A stretch of 64,000 bases of DNA from Qipengyuania algicida (GTDB lineage Bacteria; Pseudomonadota; Alphaproteobacteria; Sphingomonadales; Sphingomonadaceae): contig NZ_WTYA01000006.1 in assembly GCF_009828025.1 (NCBI RefSeq), forward strand, positions 186,001 through 250,000, read 5' to 3'. The notes under the pieces were generated by a model. The model ran no database searches and was not told the origin of the DNA. It saw nothing but the letters and a program-made list of their open reading frames with translations. Both the position numbers and the translations under genes were made by a program. This document shows, piece after piece, positions 27,348-36,057 of the stretch (position 1 is the first letter of the stretch; each line of letters opens with the position of its first letter).

Positions 27348-27944
27348 TCAATCGCCCGGAGTAGTATCGCTGGCAGGCTTGCCCGGCCAGTAGTCGAGAG
27401 GCTTGGTGCCCTTGTGACCTTTCTGCCATCCATTGATGCAACCGTCCTGTTGACCCTTCTTGCAAATCGGCAGGTCCCCACTTTCCATGGCCGACGAGTT
27501 GGCACTGCTATTGGCGGGCGTCGGTTGAACAACCTCGCTCTTGACGAATTGCATATTGCCCGAGGTGGATGCAGCGGTGCTTGCGCTCATTGTATCCGTT
27601 GCAGCGGTTGCTCGCGCACCCATCTGCGCTTCGATCGCATTCCAGGCGGCCTGCTGCTGGGCGGGGGTCAGGGACACGATCTTCGTACGCTGCCCATCCG
27701 TTAGAACCCACCAGCCCTTTTGCTGAGAGGGAGTAAGTGTCCAGTAGTAGGTCTGAACCTCGACTGGCCAAGCATCATATGCAGCCTGCTGATCGGCCGG
27801 CCATGAATCATGGGCAGCCTGCTGATCAGAGGTCATTGCGGAAGTGGATGCTGTAGCCGTCATATCGGTATTCGTGTCCTGCGCCATCGCAGGGAAAGTG
27901 GCGAGTGTCAGCGCAGCGGCGCCGGCGAGTAGAAGGGTACGCAT
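27348..27944 (-). CDS. Exported protein of unknown function, Trp/Gln-rich
   Basis: A 198-residue protein with a clean signal peptide (MRTLLLAGAAALTLATFPAMA|Q). The mature part has a Ser/Thr/Met-rich stretch (TDMTATASTSAMTSDQQAAH). It then has a Trp-rich segment with repeated W-P-x-x-Q-Q-A-A-Y and TPxQQ units (SWPADQQAAYDAWPVEVQTY, LTPSQQKGWWVLTDGQRTK, SLTPAQQQAAWNAIEAQM), and a charged tail containing CKKGQQDGCINGW. The two Cys could form a disulfide. I chose the ATG at 27944 because GGAG lies 9 bases upstream; an ATG five codons earlier is possible. I do not recognise the family; sphingomonads often carry such hypothetical proteins. It is divergent from uvrD. Confidence 0.7.
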   Translation of the reverse strand: MRTLLLAGAAALTLATFPAMAQDTNTDMTATASTSAMTSDQQAAHDSWPADQQAAYDAWPVEVQTYYWTLTPSQQKGWWVLTDGQRTKIVSLTPAQQQAAWNAIEAQMGARATAATDTMSASTAASTSGNMQFVKSEVVQPTPANSSANSSAMESGDLPICKKGQQDGCINGWQKGHKGTKPLDYWPGKPASDTTPGD

Positions 27945-28031
27945 AGATTTCGTCTCCATCGTGTATTCCAAAGCGCATAACGCAGATGACTTGGCGATTG
28001 TTCCGAGCTTGCCCTTGCGTCGCCGTGAAGC

Positions 28032-28046
28032 GTTCCTTAATTGTTC
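28032..28046 (+). promoter_or_regulatory. LexA (SOS) box upstream of uvrD
   Basis: GTTC-N7-GTTC (GTTCCTTAATTGTTC), the alphaproteobacterial LexA operator, ends 10 bases before the uvrD ATG. The identical motif type stands before recA in this window. The position so close to the start codon means the transcription start or the box lies in the leader. Confidence 0.75.
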
Positions 28047-28056
28047 GCATGATCCA

Positions 28057-30363
28057 ATGAGCACTCCCGACACCTTGCCCTCCCCCTCCGACCGTGCGGA
28101 TCTACCTGCCTACGCGCAGCGACTCAACGAACCGCAGACCGAAGCCGTGTTGACGACCGAAGGCCCGGTTCTGATGCTGGCGGGCGCCGGCACGGGCAAG
28201 ACAGCGGCGCTGACAGCCCGGCTCGCGCATCTCATCGCAACGCGGCGCGCCTGGCCAAGCGAAATCCTGTGTGTGACCTTCACCAACAAGGCCGCCCGCG
28301 AGATGCGCGAGCGCGTCGGCCGTCATATCGGTGATGCAGTCGAAGGAATGCCATGGCTCGGCACTTTCCATTCGATTGGCGCAAGAATGCTGCGCCGCCA
28401 TGCCGAACTGGTCGGGCTGCAATCGAATTACTCCATCATCGACACCGACGATCAGTTGCGACTGCTCAAGCAGTTAATCCGAGAGAACGATATTGACGAG
28501 AAACGCTGGCCGCCACGCCAGCTCGCCGGACTGATCGACCGCTGGAAGAACCGCGGGCTCAACCCGGAAGACCTCGATGCGGTGGAGAACGAAGCCTATG
28601 CCAATGGGCGCGGGCAGCAGTTCTACAGGCTGTATCAGGAGCGGCTGAAAAGCCTCAACGCCTGCGATTTCGGTGATTTGCTGCTGCACATGCTCAACAT
28701 TTTGCGGCGGCACCGCGACGTTCTCGAACAATACCAGCAGCGCTTCAAATATATCCTTGTCGACGAATATCAGGACACCAATCAAGTCCAGTACCTTTGG
28801 CTGCGACTGCTCGCTCAGGAGCGCAAAAATATTTGCGTGGTGGGAGACGACGACCAGTCGATATATTCATGGCGGGGGGCAGAAGTCGCCAATATCCTCA
28901 AGTTCGAGAAGGATTTTCCGGGCGCCAAGGTGGTCAAGCTGGAGCAGAATTACCGTTCCACGCCGCAGATCCTCGCGGCCGCTTCCGGCCTGATAGATGG
29001 CAATAGCCAGCGGCTCGGCAAGACCTTGTGGACCGAACTTCCAGCAGGCGAGAAAGTCCGGGTCATCGGTGTGTGGGATGCGCCCGAGGAAGCGCGGCGC
29101 GTCGGCGAGGAAATCGAGCGGATGGAACGAGAAGGCGCTCCGCTGGACCAGATCGCCATCCTTGTACGCGCACAATACCAGACACGCGAGTTCGAGGATC
29201 GCTTCATCCAGCTCGGCCTCAGCTACCGCATCGTCGGCGGATTTCGCTTCTATGAGCGTACCGAAATCCGCGATGCGCTCGCTTATCTTCGGGTTATCGC
29301 CCAACCGGCCGACGATCTCGCTTTCGAACGCATTTACAACCAGCCCAAACGCGGCCTCGGCGCGAAGACGCTCGAAGCGATGCAGCGTCATGCGCGCAGA
29401 ACGCAGGTCCCCTTGGCCGCCGCATCGCTCGACCTTGCAGACAGCGACGAGCTACCCGCCCGGGCGCGCAACACACTGACCGGTCTCCTCGCACAATTCG
29501 TCCATTGGCGCGAACAGGCTGAACAGGAGGCACCCGCCAATCTGCTCCGCATGGTCCTGAACGAAAGTGGATATGATAACATGCTGCAAAAGGAGCGCAG
29601 CGGGGAAAGTGCTGGACGGCTTGAAAACCTGTCCGAGCTTGCGCGCGCAATGGAGGAATATGACACGCTGACCGACTTCCTCGAGCATGTCAGTCTGGTG
29701 ATGGATAACGACGCACGCAACGATGGCGAAAAAGTCACCATCATGACCATGCATGCAGCCAAGGGTCTGGAATTCGATCACGTATTCCTGCCCGGCTGGG
29801 AGGAAGGCGTGTTTCCCTCGCAGCGTTCGCTCGATGAGGGCGGGCTTGCAAGCCTGGAGGAGGAGCGCCGTCTCGCCTATGTCGCGATCACCCGCGCGCG
29901 GCGGCGCTGCACCATTCTGCACGCTGCCAACCGCCGGATTTTCGGCCAATGGACGAGTTCGATACCGAGCCGCTTCGTCGAGGAATTGCCCGATGAGGTC
30001 ACCAATCGCGAAAGCACGATGAACGGAGGCGCGTCGCTCTGGCGCGCCAACTGGTCGGAAAACGAAGACCCATTTGCGCATGTCGCCCGCGATGCACCAG
30101 CCCGCGGTTCGACCCGCGGCCCAGGTTGGCAAAGGGCGCTGTCGGGGGGTTATGATGCCACGCCCAAGCGCCTTGCCGAACCAGGGCGGAGCGCTGCCAG
30201 TTTCGCTGCCAAACCACGCAGTGACGTTGCAATCGGTGCGCGCGTTTTTCACGAAAAGTTCGGATACGGCACCGTCACCGACCAAGAAGGCAACAAGCTG
30301 GAAATCGAGTTCGAGCAGGCCGGGACCAAACGGGTGATCGACAGCTTCGTCAAACTCGCCTGA
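28057..30363 (+). CDS. uvrD: ATP-dependent DNA helicase UvrD/PcrA
   Basis: A superfamily 1A 3'-5' helicase of nucleotide-excision and mismatch repair, 768 residues. Motif Q/I is RLNEPQTEAVL and LMLAGAGTGKTAALTARL, and motif Ia is CVTFTNKAAREM. Motif II is ILVDEYQDTNQVQY, motif III VVGDDDQSIYSWRGA, and motifs V-VI are VTIMTMHAAKGLEFDHVFLP and RLAYVAITRARRR. The last 40 residues (VFHEKFGYGTVTDQEGNKLE) form the PcrA/UvrD C-terminal Tudor-like region that contacts RNA polymerase. The start at 28057 (MSTPDTLPSPSDRADLPAYA) is preferred, although no good ribosome-binding site precedes it. A LexA box directly upstream suggests SOS control together with recA. Confidence 0.95.
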   Translation: MSTPDTLPSPSDRADLPAYAQRLNEPQTEAVLTTEGPVLMLAGAGTGKTAALTARLAHLIATRRAWPSEILCVTFTNKAAREMRERVGRHIGDAVEGMPWLGTFHSIGARMLRRHAELVGLQSNYSIIDTDDQLRLLKQLIRENDIDEKRWPPRQLAGLIDRWKNRGLNPEDLDAVENEAYANGRGQQFYRLYQERLKSLNACDFGDLLLHMLNILRRHRDVLEQYQQRFKYILVDEYQDTNQVQYLWLRLLAQERKNICVVGDDDQSIYSWRGAEVANILKFEKDFPGAKVVKLEQNYRSTPQILAAASGLIDGNSQRLGKTLWTELPAGEKVRVIGVWDAPEEARRVGEEIERMEREGAPLDQIAILVRAQYQTREFEDRFIQLGLSYRIVGGFRFYERTEIRDALAYLRVIAQPADDLAFERIYNQPKRGLGAKTLEAMQRHARRTQVPLAAASLDLADSDELPARARNTLTGLLAQFVHWREQAEQEAPANLLRMVLNESGYDNMLQKERSGESAGRLENLSELARAMEEYDTLTDFLEHVSLVMDNDARNDGEKVTIMTMHAAKGLEFDHVFLPGWEEGVFPSQRSLDEGGLASLEEERRLAYVAITRARRRCTILHAANRRIFGQWTSSIPSRFVEELPDEVTNRESTMNGGASLWRANWSENEDPFAHVARDAPARGSTRGPGWQRALSGGYDATPKRLAEPGRSAASFAAKPRSDVAIGARVFHEKFGYGTVTDQEGNKLEIEFEQAGTKRVIDSFVKLA

Positions 30364-30381
30364 ACAGCGCCATCATTGCGA

Positions 30382-30420
30382 AAGCGCCCCCGCGATCATG
30401 AACCGATCGCGGGGGCGCTT
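30382..30420. terminator. Bidirectional terminator between uvrD and the PEP-CTERM gene
   Basis: A perfect 16-base-pair stem (AAGCGCCCCCGCGATC against GATCGCGGGGGCGCTT) with a 7-base loop sits between two convergent genes. The U-tracts are short on both sides (CTT, CTTTC), so strength rests on the stem. Confidence 0.65.
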
Positions 30421-30471
30421 GCAAAAATTTCGATAACCACCCTGCCATCACCGGCAGAAGCGGCCGTAGGT

Positions 30472-31140
30472 TCAGGCAGCGAAAGTCAAACGCTGCGGCT
30501 GGCGGCGTCGCAGAGTACCACCGATGAAACCGAAACCGACGATCATCAGCGCCCACACGGCTGGCTCTGGAACTGCAGCGACCGAGCTTTGCGTGAATTC
30601 GACGCGAAGGCCAGTGGGATTGCCACTTCTTTGAGCCGTGTTCTCAACGTTAAACGTCAGAGTGTTGAGCCCAGAGACAAAGCCACTCGCCGCCGAAAAA
30701 TCAGTCCAGCGATCGTAGGTTCCGCCAGTCGCCGCAAGTGCAACGCCATTGAGCATGATCGAATTGACCAAGTTGTCAGCTGCGAACCGTCCCGCGAAAG
30801 ACGCGGTGGAAGGGTCGAAACCGGTAAGATCGAAGTTCAGGCCATAGCTATAGAAGCCATTGCTCGAAGGATCGTAACTTTGGTTGCCGTTGGCGGACGG
30901 TGTCAGCCAAAGCGATGTGCTGTTGTTTGCGAGCCAGTTACCGTTGACCGAAGCTGAATCATACGCGGTGTTGCTCGCAGCACTCGTCAGCGTCCAGTTC
31001 TGATCGACGCCACCCGGCGTTGCAGTGGTGCTGCAATCGGCAGTCTGGCCAGTATTACAAAGGCCTGCGATGTCGGCGGCATTTGCCGAAGAGCCGATAA
31101 GCATGGCTGCTCCGGCTGCAGCGATATAAAATGTCTTCAC
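30472..31140 (-). CDS. PEPxxWA-CTERM sorting-domain protein
   Basis: An exported, probably surface-anchored protein of 222 residues. The signal peptide is MKTFYIAAAGAAMLIGSSANA. The mature region is rich in Asn, Ser, Thr and Gly, with two Cys in LCNTGQTADCST. The C-terminal sorting signal is VPEPAVWALMIVGFGFIGGT followed by LRRRQPQR: the PEP motif, a membrane helix and an Arg cluster, the PEPxxWA variant typical of sphingomonads. Proteins with this tag are processed by an exosortase and often belong to the exopolysaccharide/biofilm programme; no exosortase gene is in the window. The start is a GTG with GAGGGA upstream. Confidence 0.88.
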   Translation of the reverse strand: MKTFYIAAAGAAMLIGSSANAADIAGLCNTGQTADCSTTATPGGVDQNWTLTSAASNTAYDSASVNGNWLANNSTSLWLTPSANGNQSYDPSSNGFYSYGLNFDLTGFDPSTASFAGRFAADNLVNSIMLNGVALAATGGTYDRWTDFSAASGFVSGLNTLTFNVENTAQRSGNPTGLRVEFTQSSVAAVPEPAVWALMIVGFGFIGGTLRRRQPQRLTFAA

Positions 31141-31313
31141 TAAAGCGATCCCTCTTCGACAATGGCGCTACGGGTCAATATGACCGGCACGGTTAACTCA
31201 AAGTCAATAATTTGCCTTTGGTTCCCGAAAATTCACAATGATTTCATACTGTCTCGTAACGGTACACTCTCGTGTCGAGCCTCCACTGCGAAATGCGGAA
31301 TACCGCGTGGCGT

Positions 31314-32153
31314 TCAGATGATCGCTTCCCCCGGCTCGGCGGCTCTCGAATCCGTCCTATAGCGACGCTCCCAAGGACGCGCGAGTTCGCCCCACAATCC
31401 GCGACTGCCTTCGGCTATTCCGGTCGCACAGTTGATGTGGGGCGCTGGATCAACATAGGTGCCGAACAAGCGATCCCAAACGGTGAGCATATTGCCGTAG
31501 TTCGATCCCATCAACGCTTCGTCGCGAACATGATGGAGGCGGTGGGCGGCCGGAGAGATCAGCACATGGCCGAATGCACCCAATGTCCAGGGTACATCGG
31601 CATGGATAAAGTAGCTCCACCAGCTACGCAGAAGATTGGCGCCGATTACAGCCCATACGGGAACGCCGAGGATCAGTATAGGAAGGTTGTCGAGCAGCAT
31701 CTCGATCAGCTTACCGACCGGATGTTTGCGCAGCACGGTCAGCCAATGAATCTGCTCATCTGCGTGATGCGTTGCGTGGAAGCGCCACAGGGCTGCATCG
31801 TGCTCCAGCCGGTGTCGCCAATAGGCTCCAAATTCGATCAGCAGCAGGGCGGCAACAAGAGTCAGTGGCTCTGGAAGACTGAGCCAGAATGCAGGCAGGA
31901 ACGGTGCGACCGGCACGACCGGAGCTACCGCGGCAACGGGAACTGCCATGATCGGCGCCAGAATAATATAATTGACCACCACCAACCCAAGATTGGTCGC
32001 CGCTTCGCTTCTGCATCGCCGTATCGCCGCCAGCAATCGCTGCCGCTTGGTCAGAGCTGCCAGCAAAGCGAAAACGAGCGCTAGTGGCCACAAGGTCGTG
32101 AACACACCGCGCGCTGTGGCGAGATAAATCTCCATGCGCAGCTTTTGGCGCAT
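31314..32153 (-). CDS. Sterol desaturase/fatty-acid hydroxylase family protein
   Basis: An integral-membrane di-iron enzyme of 279 residues. The N-terminal half is strongly hydrophobic (several helices). The His motifs of the family are HRLEH, HATHH and, near the C-terminus, HRLHH. The substrate could be a sterol, carotenoid or fatty acid; beta-carotene hydroxylases are a related branch. The start MRQKLRMEIYLATARG has no strong ribosome-binding site, and the Met six codons later is an alternative. The gene is 34 bases upstream of nothing on its strand but lies in line with the DEAD-box gene before it. Confidence 0.88.
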   Translation of the reverse strand: MRQKLRMEIYLATARGVFTTLWPLALVFALLAALTKRQRLLAAIRRCRSEAATNLGLVVVNYIILAPIMAVPVAAVAPVVPVAPFLPAFWLSLPEPLTLVAALLLIEFGAYWRHRLEHDAALWRFHATHHADEQIHWLTVLRKHPVGKLIEMLLDNLPILILGVPVWAVIGANLLRSWWSYFIHADVPWTLGAFGHVLISPAAHRLHHVRDEALMGSNYGNMLTVWDRLFGTYVDPAPHINCATGIAEGSRGLWGELARPWERRYRTDSRAAEPGEAII

Positions 32154-32187
32154 TTATGGCAAAGAAAGCGTTAAAAGCGAGCGCGTA

Positions 32188-33609
32188 TCAGCTCAGCGCG
32201 GAGACACCGAGAAATTCGGGCATCGGCCCATTCCATTCGCCAGCAGGTGTTGGTCCCTCGTCGTCGCCACGTTTGGCACGGCGCGGCCCACGTTCACGAT
32301 CATTGCCTTCATCGGCAGCCTTGCGTGATCGCGATGTCGATTTGCGTGGTGCCTTCGTCTCCTCAGTTCCGGTCTCATCCGGACGGATTTCTTCGGATTT
32401 CGTTTTGCGCGGCCGCGACTTGCGTTGCCTTTCCGGCTCCGCCCCACTTTCGCTTTCGGATGCATCTCCGGCCTGCTTCAGCTCGACCCGTACATCGCTT
32501 TGTCCGAAAACCGGTATACTCAAGCCAGTGAGCTTCTCGATGTTCTCGATCGCCTCTGCATCCTGACTGGTCACGAACGTGAATGCGCGGCCCTTGGCTC
32601 CCGCCCTTCCCGTCCGACCTATACGGTGGACATAATCGTCCGGGTGCCATGGCGTATCGAAATTGAAAACGTGGCTTACGCCCTTCACATCCAGGCCACG
32701 CGCGGCGACATCTGAAGCGACCAGAATGTTGATGTCCCCCGCCTTGAACCGCTCAAGTTCACGGTTGCGGCTGGTCTGATCCATGTCGCCGTGGATTTCA
32801 CCACTTGCGAAACCGTGACGACGCAGGCTCTGGTTGACTTCCCGCACAGTGGTCTTGCGATTGGCGAACACGATCGCCGTCTCGACCAGATCGTGATTGA
32901 GCAACCAGCGTAGCGTCTCCCGCTTCTGTCGGGTCCCGACCTTCACCTTGAACGCGGTGATATCGGAATTGGTCGACGCAGCGCGGCTGACCTCGATCCG
33001 CTTGGGATTGTTGAGAAACTTCTTAGTCAGCTTCTCGATCGGCGGTGGCATAGTCGCAGAAAACAGCATCGTCTGCCGGGTCTCGGGCAGTTTCGAGCAA
33101 ATGAATTCGATATCGGGTATGAAGCCCATGTCGAGCATCCGGTCCGCCTCATCGATCACCAGCAGTTCGCAGCCGTTGAGCAGAATCTTGCCCCGCTCGA
33201 ACAGATCCATCAGTCGGCCCGGCGTGGCAATCAGAACATCGACACCTTCATCGAGCGCCTTTACCTGATCGCCCATCTGAACCCCGCCGATCAGCAACGC
33301 GAGGGTAAGATCGTGGTTCTTGCCGTATTTCTCGAAATTCTCCGCCACCTGCGCAGCGAGCTCGCGCGTGGGCGCAAGGATCAGGCTGCGGGGCATCCTC
33401 GCACGGCGGCGACCGTGACTGAGAATGTCGATCATCGGCAACACGAAGCTGGCCGTCTTTCCAGTTCCGGTTTGCGCGATTCCGATGATGTCTTTCATCA
33501 TCAGCACCGGCGGAATCGCTTCGCGCTGGATGGCAGTCGGCTCGGTGTAGCCGGCAGAGTCCACTGCTTTAAGCAGTTCAGGTGACAGGCCGAGGTCGGC
33601 GAAGGTCAT
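32188..33609 (-). CDS. DEAD-box ATP-dependent RNA helicase (RhlE-like)
   Basis: An RNA-remodelling ATPase of 473 residues. All helicase motifs are visible in order: Q (YTEPTAIQREAIP), I (AQTGTGKTASFVL), Ia (PTRELAAQV), II (VIDEADRMLDMG), III (SATMPP), V (ASDVAARGLDVKGVSH) and VI (HRIGRTGRAGAKGRAF). The core ends at about residue 370. A long, strongly charged tail rich in Arg, Lys, Glu and Ser (ERQRKSRPRKTKSEEIRPDE) probably binds RNA. RhlE is the closest group by core and tail style; CsdA or SrmB are less likely. The sterol-desaturase-like gene follows 34 bases downstream. Confidence 0.93.
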   Translation of the reverse strand: MTFADLGLSPELLKAVDSAGYTEPTAIQREAIPPVLMMKDIIGIAQTGTGKTASFVLPMIDILSHGRRRARMPRSLILAPTRELAAQVAENFEKYGKNHDLTLALLIGGVQMGDQVKALDEGVDVLIATPGRLMDLFERGKILLNGCELLVIDEADRMLDMGFIPDIEFICSKLPETRQTMLFSATMPPPIEKLTKKFLNNPKRIEVSRAASTNSDITAFKVKVGTRQKRETLRWLLNHDLVETAIVFANRKTTVREVNQSLRRHGFASGEIHGDMDQTSRNRELERFKAGDINILVASDVAARGLDVKGVSHVFNFDTPWHPDDYVHRIGRTGRAGAKGRAFTFVTSQDAEAIENIEKLTGLSIPVFGQSDVRVELKQAGDASESESGAEPERQRKSRPRKTKSEEIRPDETGTEETKAPRKSTSRSRKAADEGNDRERGPRRAKRGDDEGPTPAGEWNGPMPEFLGVSALS

Positions 33610-33742
33610 GCGTGGGTTCGCGCCAATCGTTGCAGGTGATCGGAAATGCCCGCTGCGCGCGGGCCGCCCAGCAGGAGAAGTTGCCCTTCGCCCAAAGACC
33701 CCGGAATGTCAAGATTTCCGCGCGCTCTGCTCCGGCGATTAG

Positions 33743-34315
33743 CTAGCGGTCGCCCTCCGGTACCAACAGGTGGACCGCCGACACAGCGCAACGCATTCCA
33801 CTACGCGCAAGAAGCTTGTCGCGACCGACACACAATTTGCCGTCCTTGTTATGCGCAATATAAAACCCCGAATAGAAATCACGGGCAGAACATCCGCGTT
33901 CGAGATCAGCTGAAATCAGCCGTCGATCGCGCATGAACAGCAGCAATCGCGTGTCTCCATCCGGCTGCACCCCGGAGATGTCGGCAATGTGAATGCAACG
34001 GTTCATGCTCCGTTCGACATAACGGGGCGGACCAGTGTCCTGTCGTTCTATTCTCATCAGTTCCTGGCGTTCGCGACTTGGGTGCGGAACTACCCTGATA
34101 ATGATGTGCTGTTCGATGCGTACCTGGTGCACGACGGGTGGATAGATCGGACTGTCAAAGACATGCCAGACGGTGCGATCACCGGTTGCCGCCCACATGT
34201 CCCGGTCGAGACGCGCACCGACGTTCGCGACTACCGGTTCCGGCACGAGATTGGACGTTGGCCCGGCGGGACCGGACCACCCAAAGGCCAAAAGTAAGGC
34301 GGATAAGCCGAGCAT
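33743..34315 (-). CDS. Exported hypothetical protein, sphingomonad type
   Basis: A 190-residue protein with a short hydrophobic N-terminus (MLGLSALLLAFGWSG) that may be a signal peptide. The mature part contains IRVVPHPSRER, YVERSMNRCIHIADISGVQP, LLLFMRDRRLISADLERGCS, ARDFYSGFYIAHNKDGKLCV and a final GMRCAVSAVHLL. The four Cys and the pattern RDRRLI...C...FYSGFYI...C resemble an uncharacterised family common in Erythrobacter and related genera. No function is known. There is no clear ribosome-binding site, so the start is uncertain. Confidence 0.65.
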   Translation of the reverse strand: MLGLSALLLAFGWSGPAGPTSNLVPEPVVANVGARLDRDMWAATGDRTVWHVFDSPIYPPVVHQVRIEQHIIIRVVPHPSRERQELMRIERQDTGPPRYVERSMNRCIHIADISGVQPDGDTRLLLFMRDRRLISADLERGCSARDFYSGFYIAHNKDGKLCVGRDKLLARSGMRCAVSAVHLLVPEGDR

Positions 34316-34503
34316 AACAGATTAGATCGCCGTCCTCCCGTCGAAGCGCCGAGCATCGGTAACAAGGGATGAGAAGTCCTCCACCTTGAATTACAACCAC
34401 TTGCCGCTCGCGCTTGAATATCGGCTTAATTTTCTGGCCTATCCCAATCAACGATGCAAAGCGCACTGTCGTTTTTCCATCCGACTGTGGCATATCCGCC
34501 GCC

Positions 34504-35943
34504 ATGACTGATGCGACTCTACAAGATCCCGATTTCGCCCAAACCGCCCACGCGCTGCTTGGTGACAGGGGCTTCACATCCGATCCGGACTTGCTCGACC
34601 CGTGGCTGACCGACTGGCGCGGGCGCTACACCGGACGCGCCTGCGGCCTGGCATCGCCGGCTAACACGCAGGAATTAGCGACGCTGGTAAAACTCTGTGG
34701 CAAGCAAGGCGTGGCGATCGTTCCGCAGGGCGGCAACAGCGGTATGGTCGGGGGTGCCACACCCGGTCGATCGGGAAACGAAATCATTCTTTCGCTGCGT
34801 CGAATGAACGCCGTCCGGTCGTTCGATCCGGAATCTAAGACGATCACATGTGAAGCCGGTATGGTGCTCCAGACATTGCACGAAACGGTAGAGACCAAAG
34901 GCATGCGCTTTCCCCTGACGCTAGGCGGCAAGGGATCGGCAACAGTCGGTGGACTTGTCTCGACCAATGCCGGGGGCACACAGGTGCTGCGCCACGGCAC
35001 GATGCGCGCGCAGGTGCTCGGGCTGGAAGCTGTGCTCGCCGATGGCAGCGTGCTTGATACCTTGACCCCCCTGAAGAAGGACAATCGCGGCTTCGACCTC
35101 AAGCAATTGCTGATCGGCTCGGAAGGCACGCTCGGCGTAGTCACCGCCGCCACGCTCCGACTGTTGCCACAGATCGGCACGCGTATCGTCGTTTGGGCTG
35201 GACTCGATTCGATCCAATCCGCACGTCGGCTGCTGCTGCATTGTGAGGAACGCGGCAAGGATGCGCTTGAAGGTTTCGAGGTGATCCCGTCACACTCGCT
35301 TGACGCAGTGCTCGATCATTTGCCGGCCGCGCGCGCCCCGTTGGCGGACAGACACGCCTGGTATGCCTTGATCGAGCTTGTGTCGGATCGCGCGAATGAC
35401 ACGGGATTAGCGCATTTGACAGAAGGCATGCTCGCCGAGGCACTCGATAAAGGATTGCTGGCCGACGCAACCATCGCCGCGAATGAGACGCAGGCCGAGG
35501 CGTTCTGGCTCCTGCGCGATTCCATCTCCGCAGCGGAGCGCGCGATAGGTCCAGCAATGCAGCATGACATCTCGGTACCGGTGGACCGGATGGCTGATTT
35601 CGTCGAGCAGGCAATCGAGATTGTGGAACGGAAATTTCCACGCTGCGAGGCGATCGCTTTCGGTCATTTGGGTGATGGCAACGTCCATTTCCACGTCCTC
35701 GCGCCGCCGGGAGCCGACCGCGCATCGTGGGAGGCGCAAGACGCCAAGGAGATAAGCGCCTTCGTCTACGATCTCGTCACTCAATGGGGCGGTTCGATCA
35801 GCGCGGAACATGGAATCGGTCAGGACAAGGTCGCGATCTTCGAGCAACTGGGCGATCCAATTGCTTTGAACGTCCTCCACAAGGTCAAACAGGCGTTGGA
35901 TCCCGACGGGTTGCTCAACCCCGGAAAGCTGTTGAAGGCCTGA
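34504..35943 (+). CDS. FAD-linked oxidase (D-2-hydroxyacid dehydrogenase type)
   Basis: A flavoprotein of 479 residues of the PCMH/GlcD family. The FAD-binding region contains IVPQGGNSGMVGGATP and LLIGSEGTLGVVTAATLRL. The C-terminal FAD-oxidase domain has the metal/substrate residues in FGHLGDGNVHFHVLAP and AEHGIGQDKV. This architecture and length fit D-2-hydroxyglutarate or D-lactate dehydrogenase; a choice between them cannot be made here. I used the ATG at 34504 (MTDATLQDPDFAQTAHALLG); the frame is open further upstream but that part is not family-like. Confidence 0.87.
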   Translation: MTDATLQDPDFAQTAHALLGDRGFTSDPDLLDPWLTDWRGRYTGRACGLASPANTQELATLVKLCGKQGVAIVPQGGNSGMVGGATPGRSGNEIILSLRRMNAVRSFDPESKTITCEAGMVLQTLHETVETKGMRFPLTLGGKGSATVGGLVSTNAGGTQVLRHGTMRAQVLGLEAVLADGSVLDTLTPLKKDNRGFDLKQLLIGSEGTLGVVTAATLRLLPQIGTRIVVWAGLDSIQSARRLLLHCEERGKDALEGFEVIPSHSLDAVLDHLPAARAPLADRHAWYALIELVSDRANDTGLAHLTEGMLAEALDKGLLADATIAANETQAEAFWLLRDSISAAERAIGPAMQHDISVPVDRMADFVEQAIEIVERKFPRCEAIAFGHLGDGNVHFHVLAPPGADRASWEAQDAKEISAFVYDLVTQWGGSISAEHGIGQDKVAIFEQLGDPIALNVLHKVKQALDPDGLLNPGKLLKA

Positions 35944-36057
35944 GCGTCGGGCGCTTGCGCCACCGCCGTTGACCGCCTAAAGGCGCTGGCTTGCGTGTCC
36001 TGCACCCATGTGCTGGGGCACATGCCCAGACATCCTTAAGCTAGTCGGAGACGATCG

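Noticed and set aside
36007..36024. Short perfect inverted repeat CATGTGC-N4-GCACATG before sapC
   Set aside because: It could be an operator, but the arms are only 7 bases, no promoter boxes are placed around it and the chance frequency in this GC range is not low.
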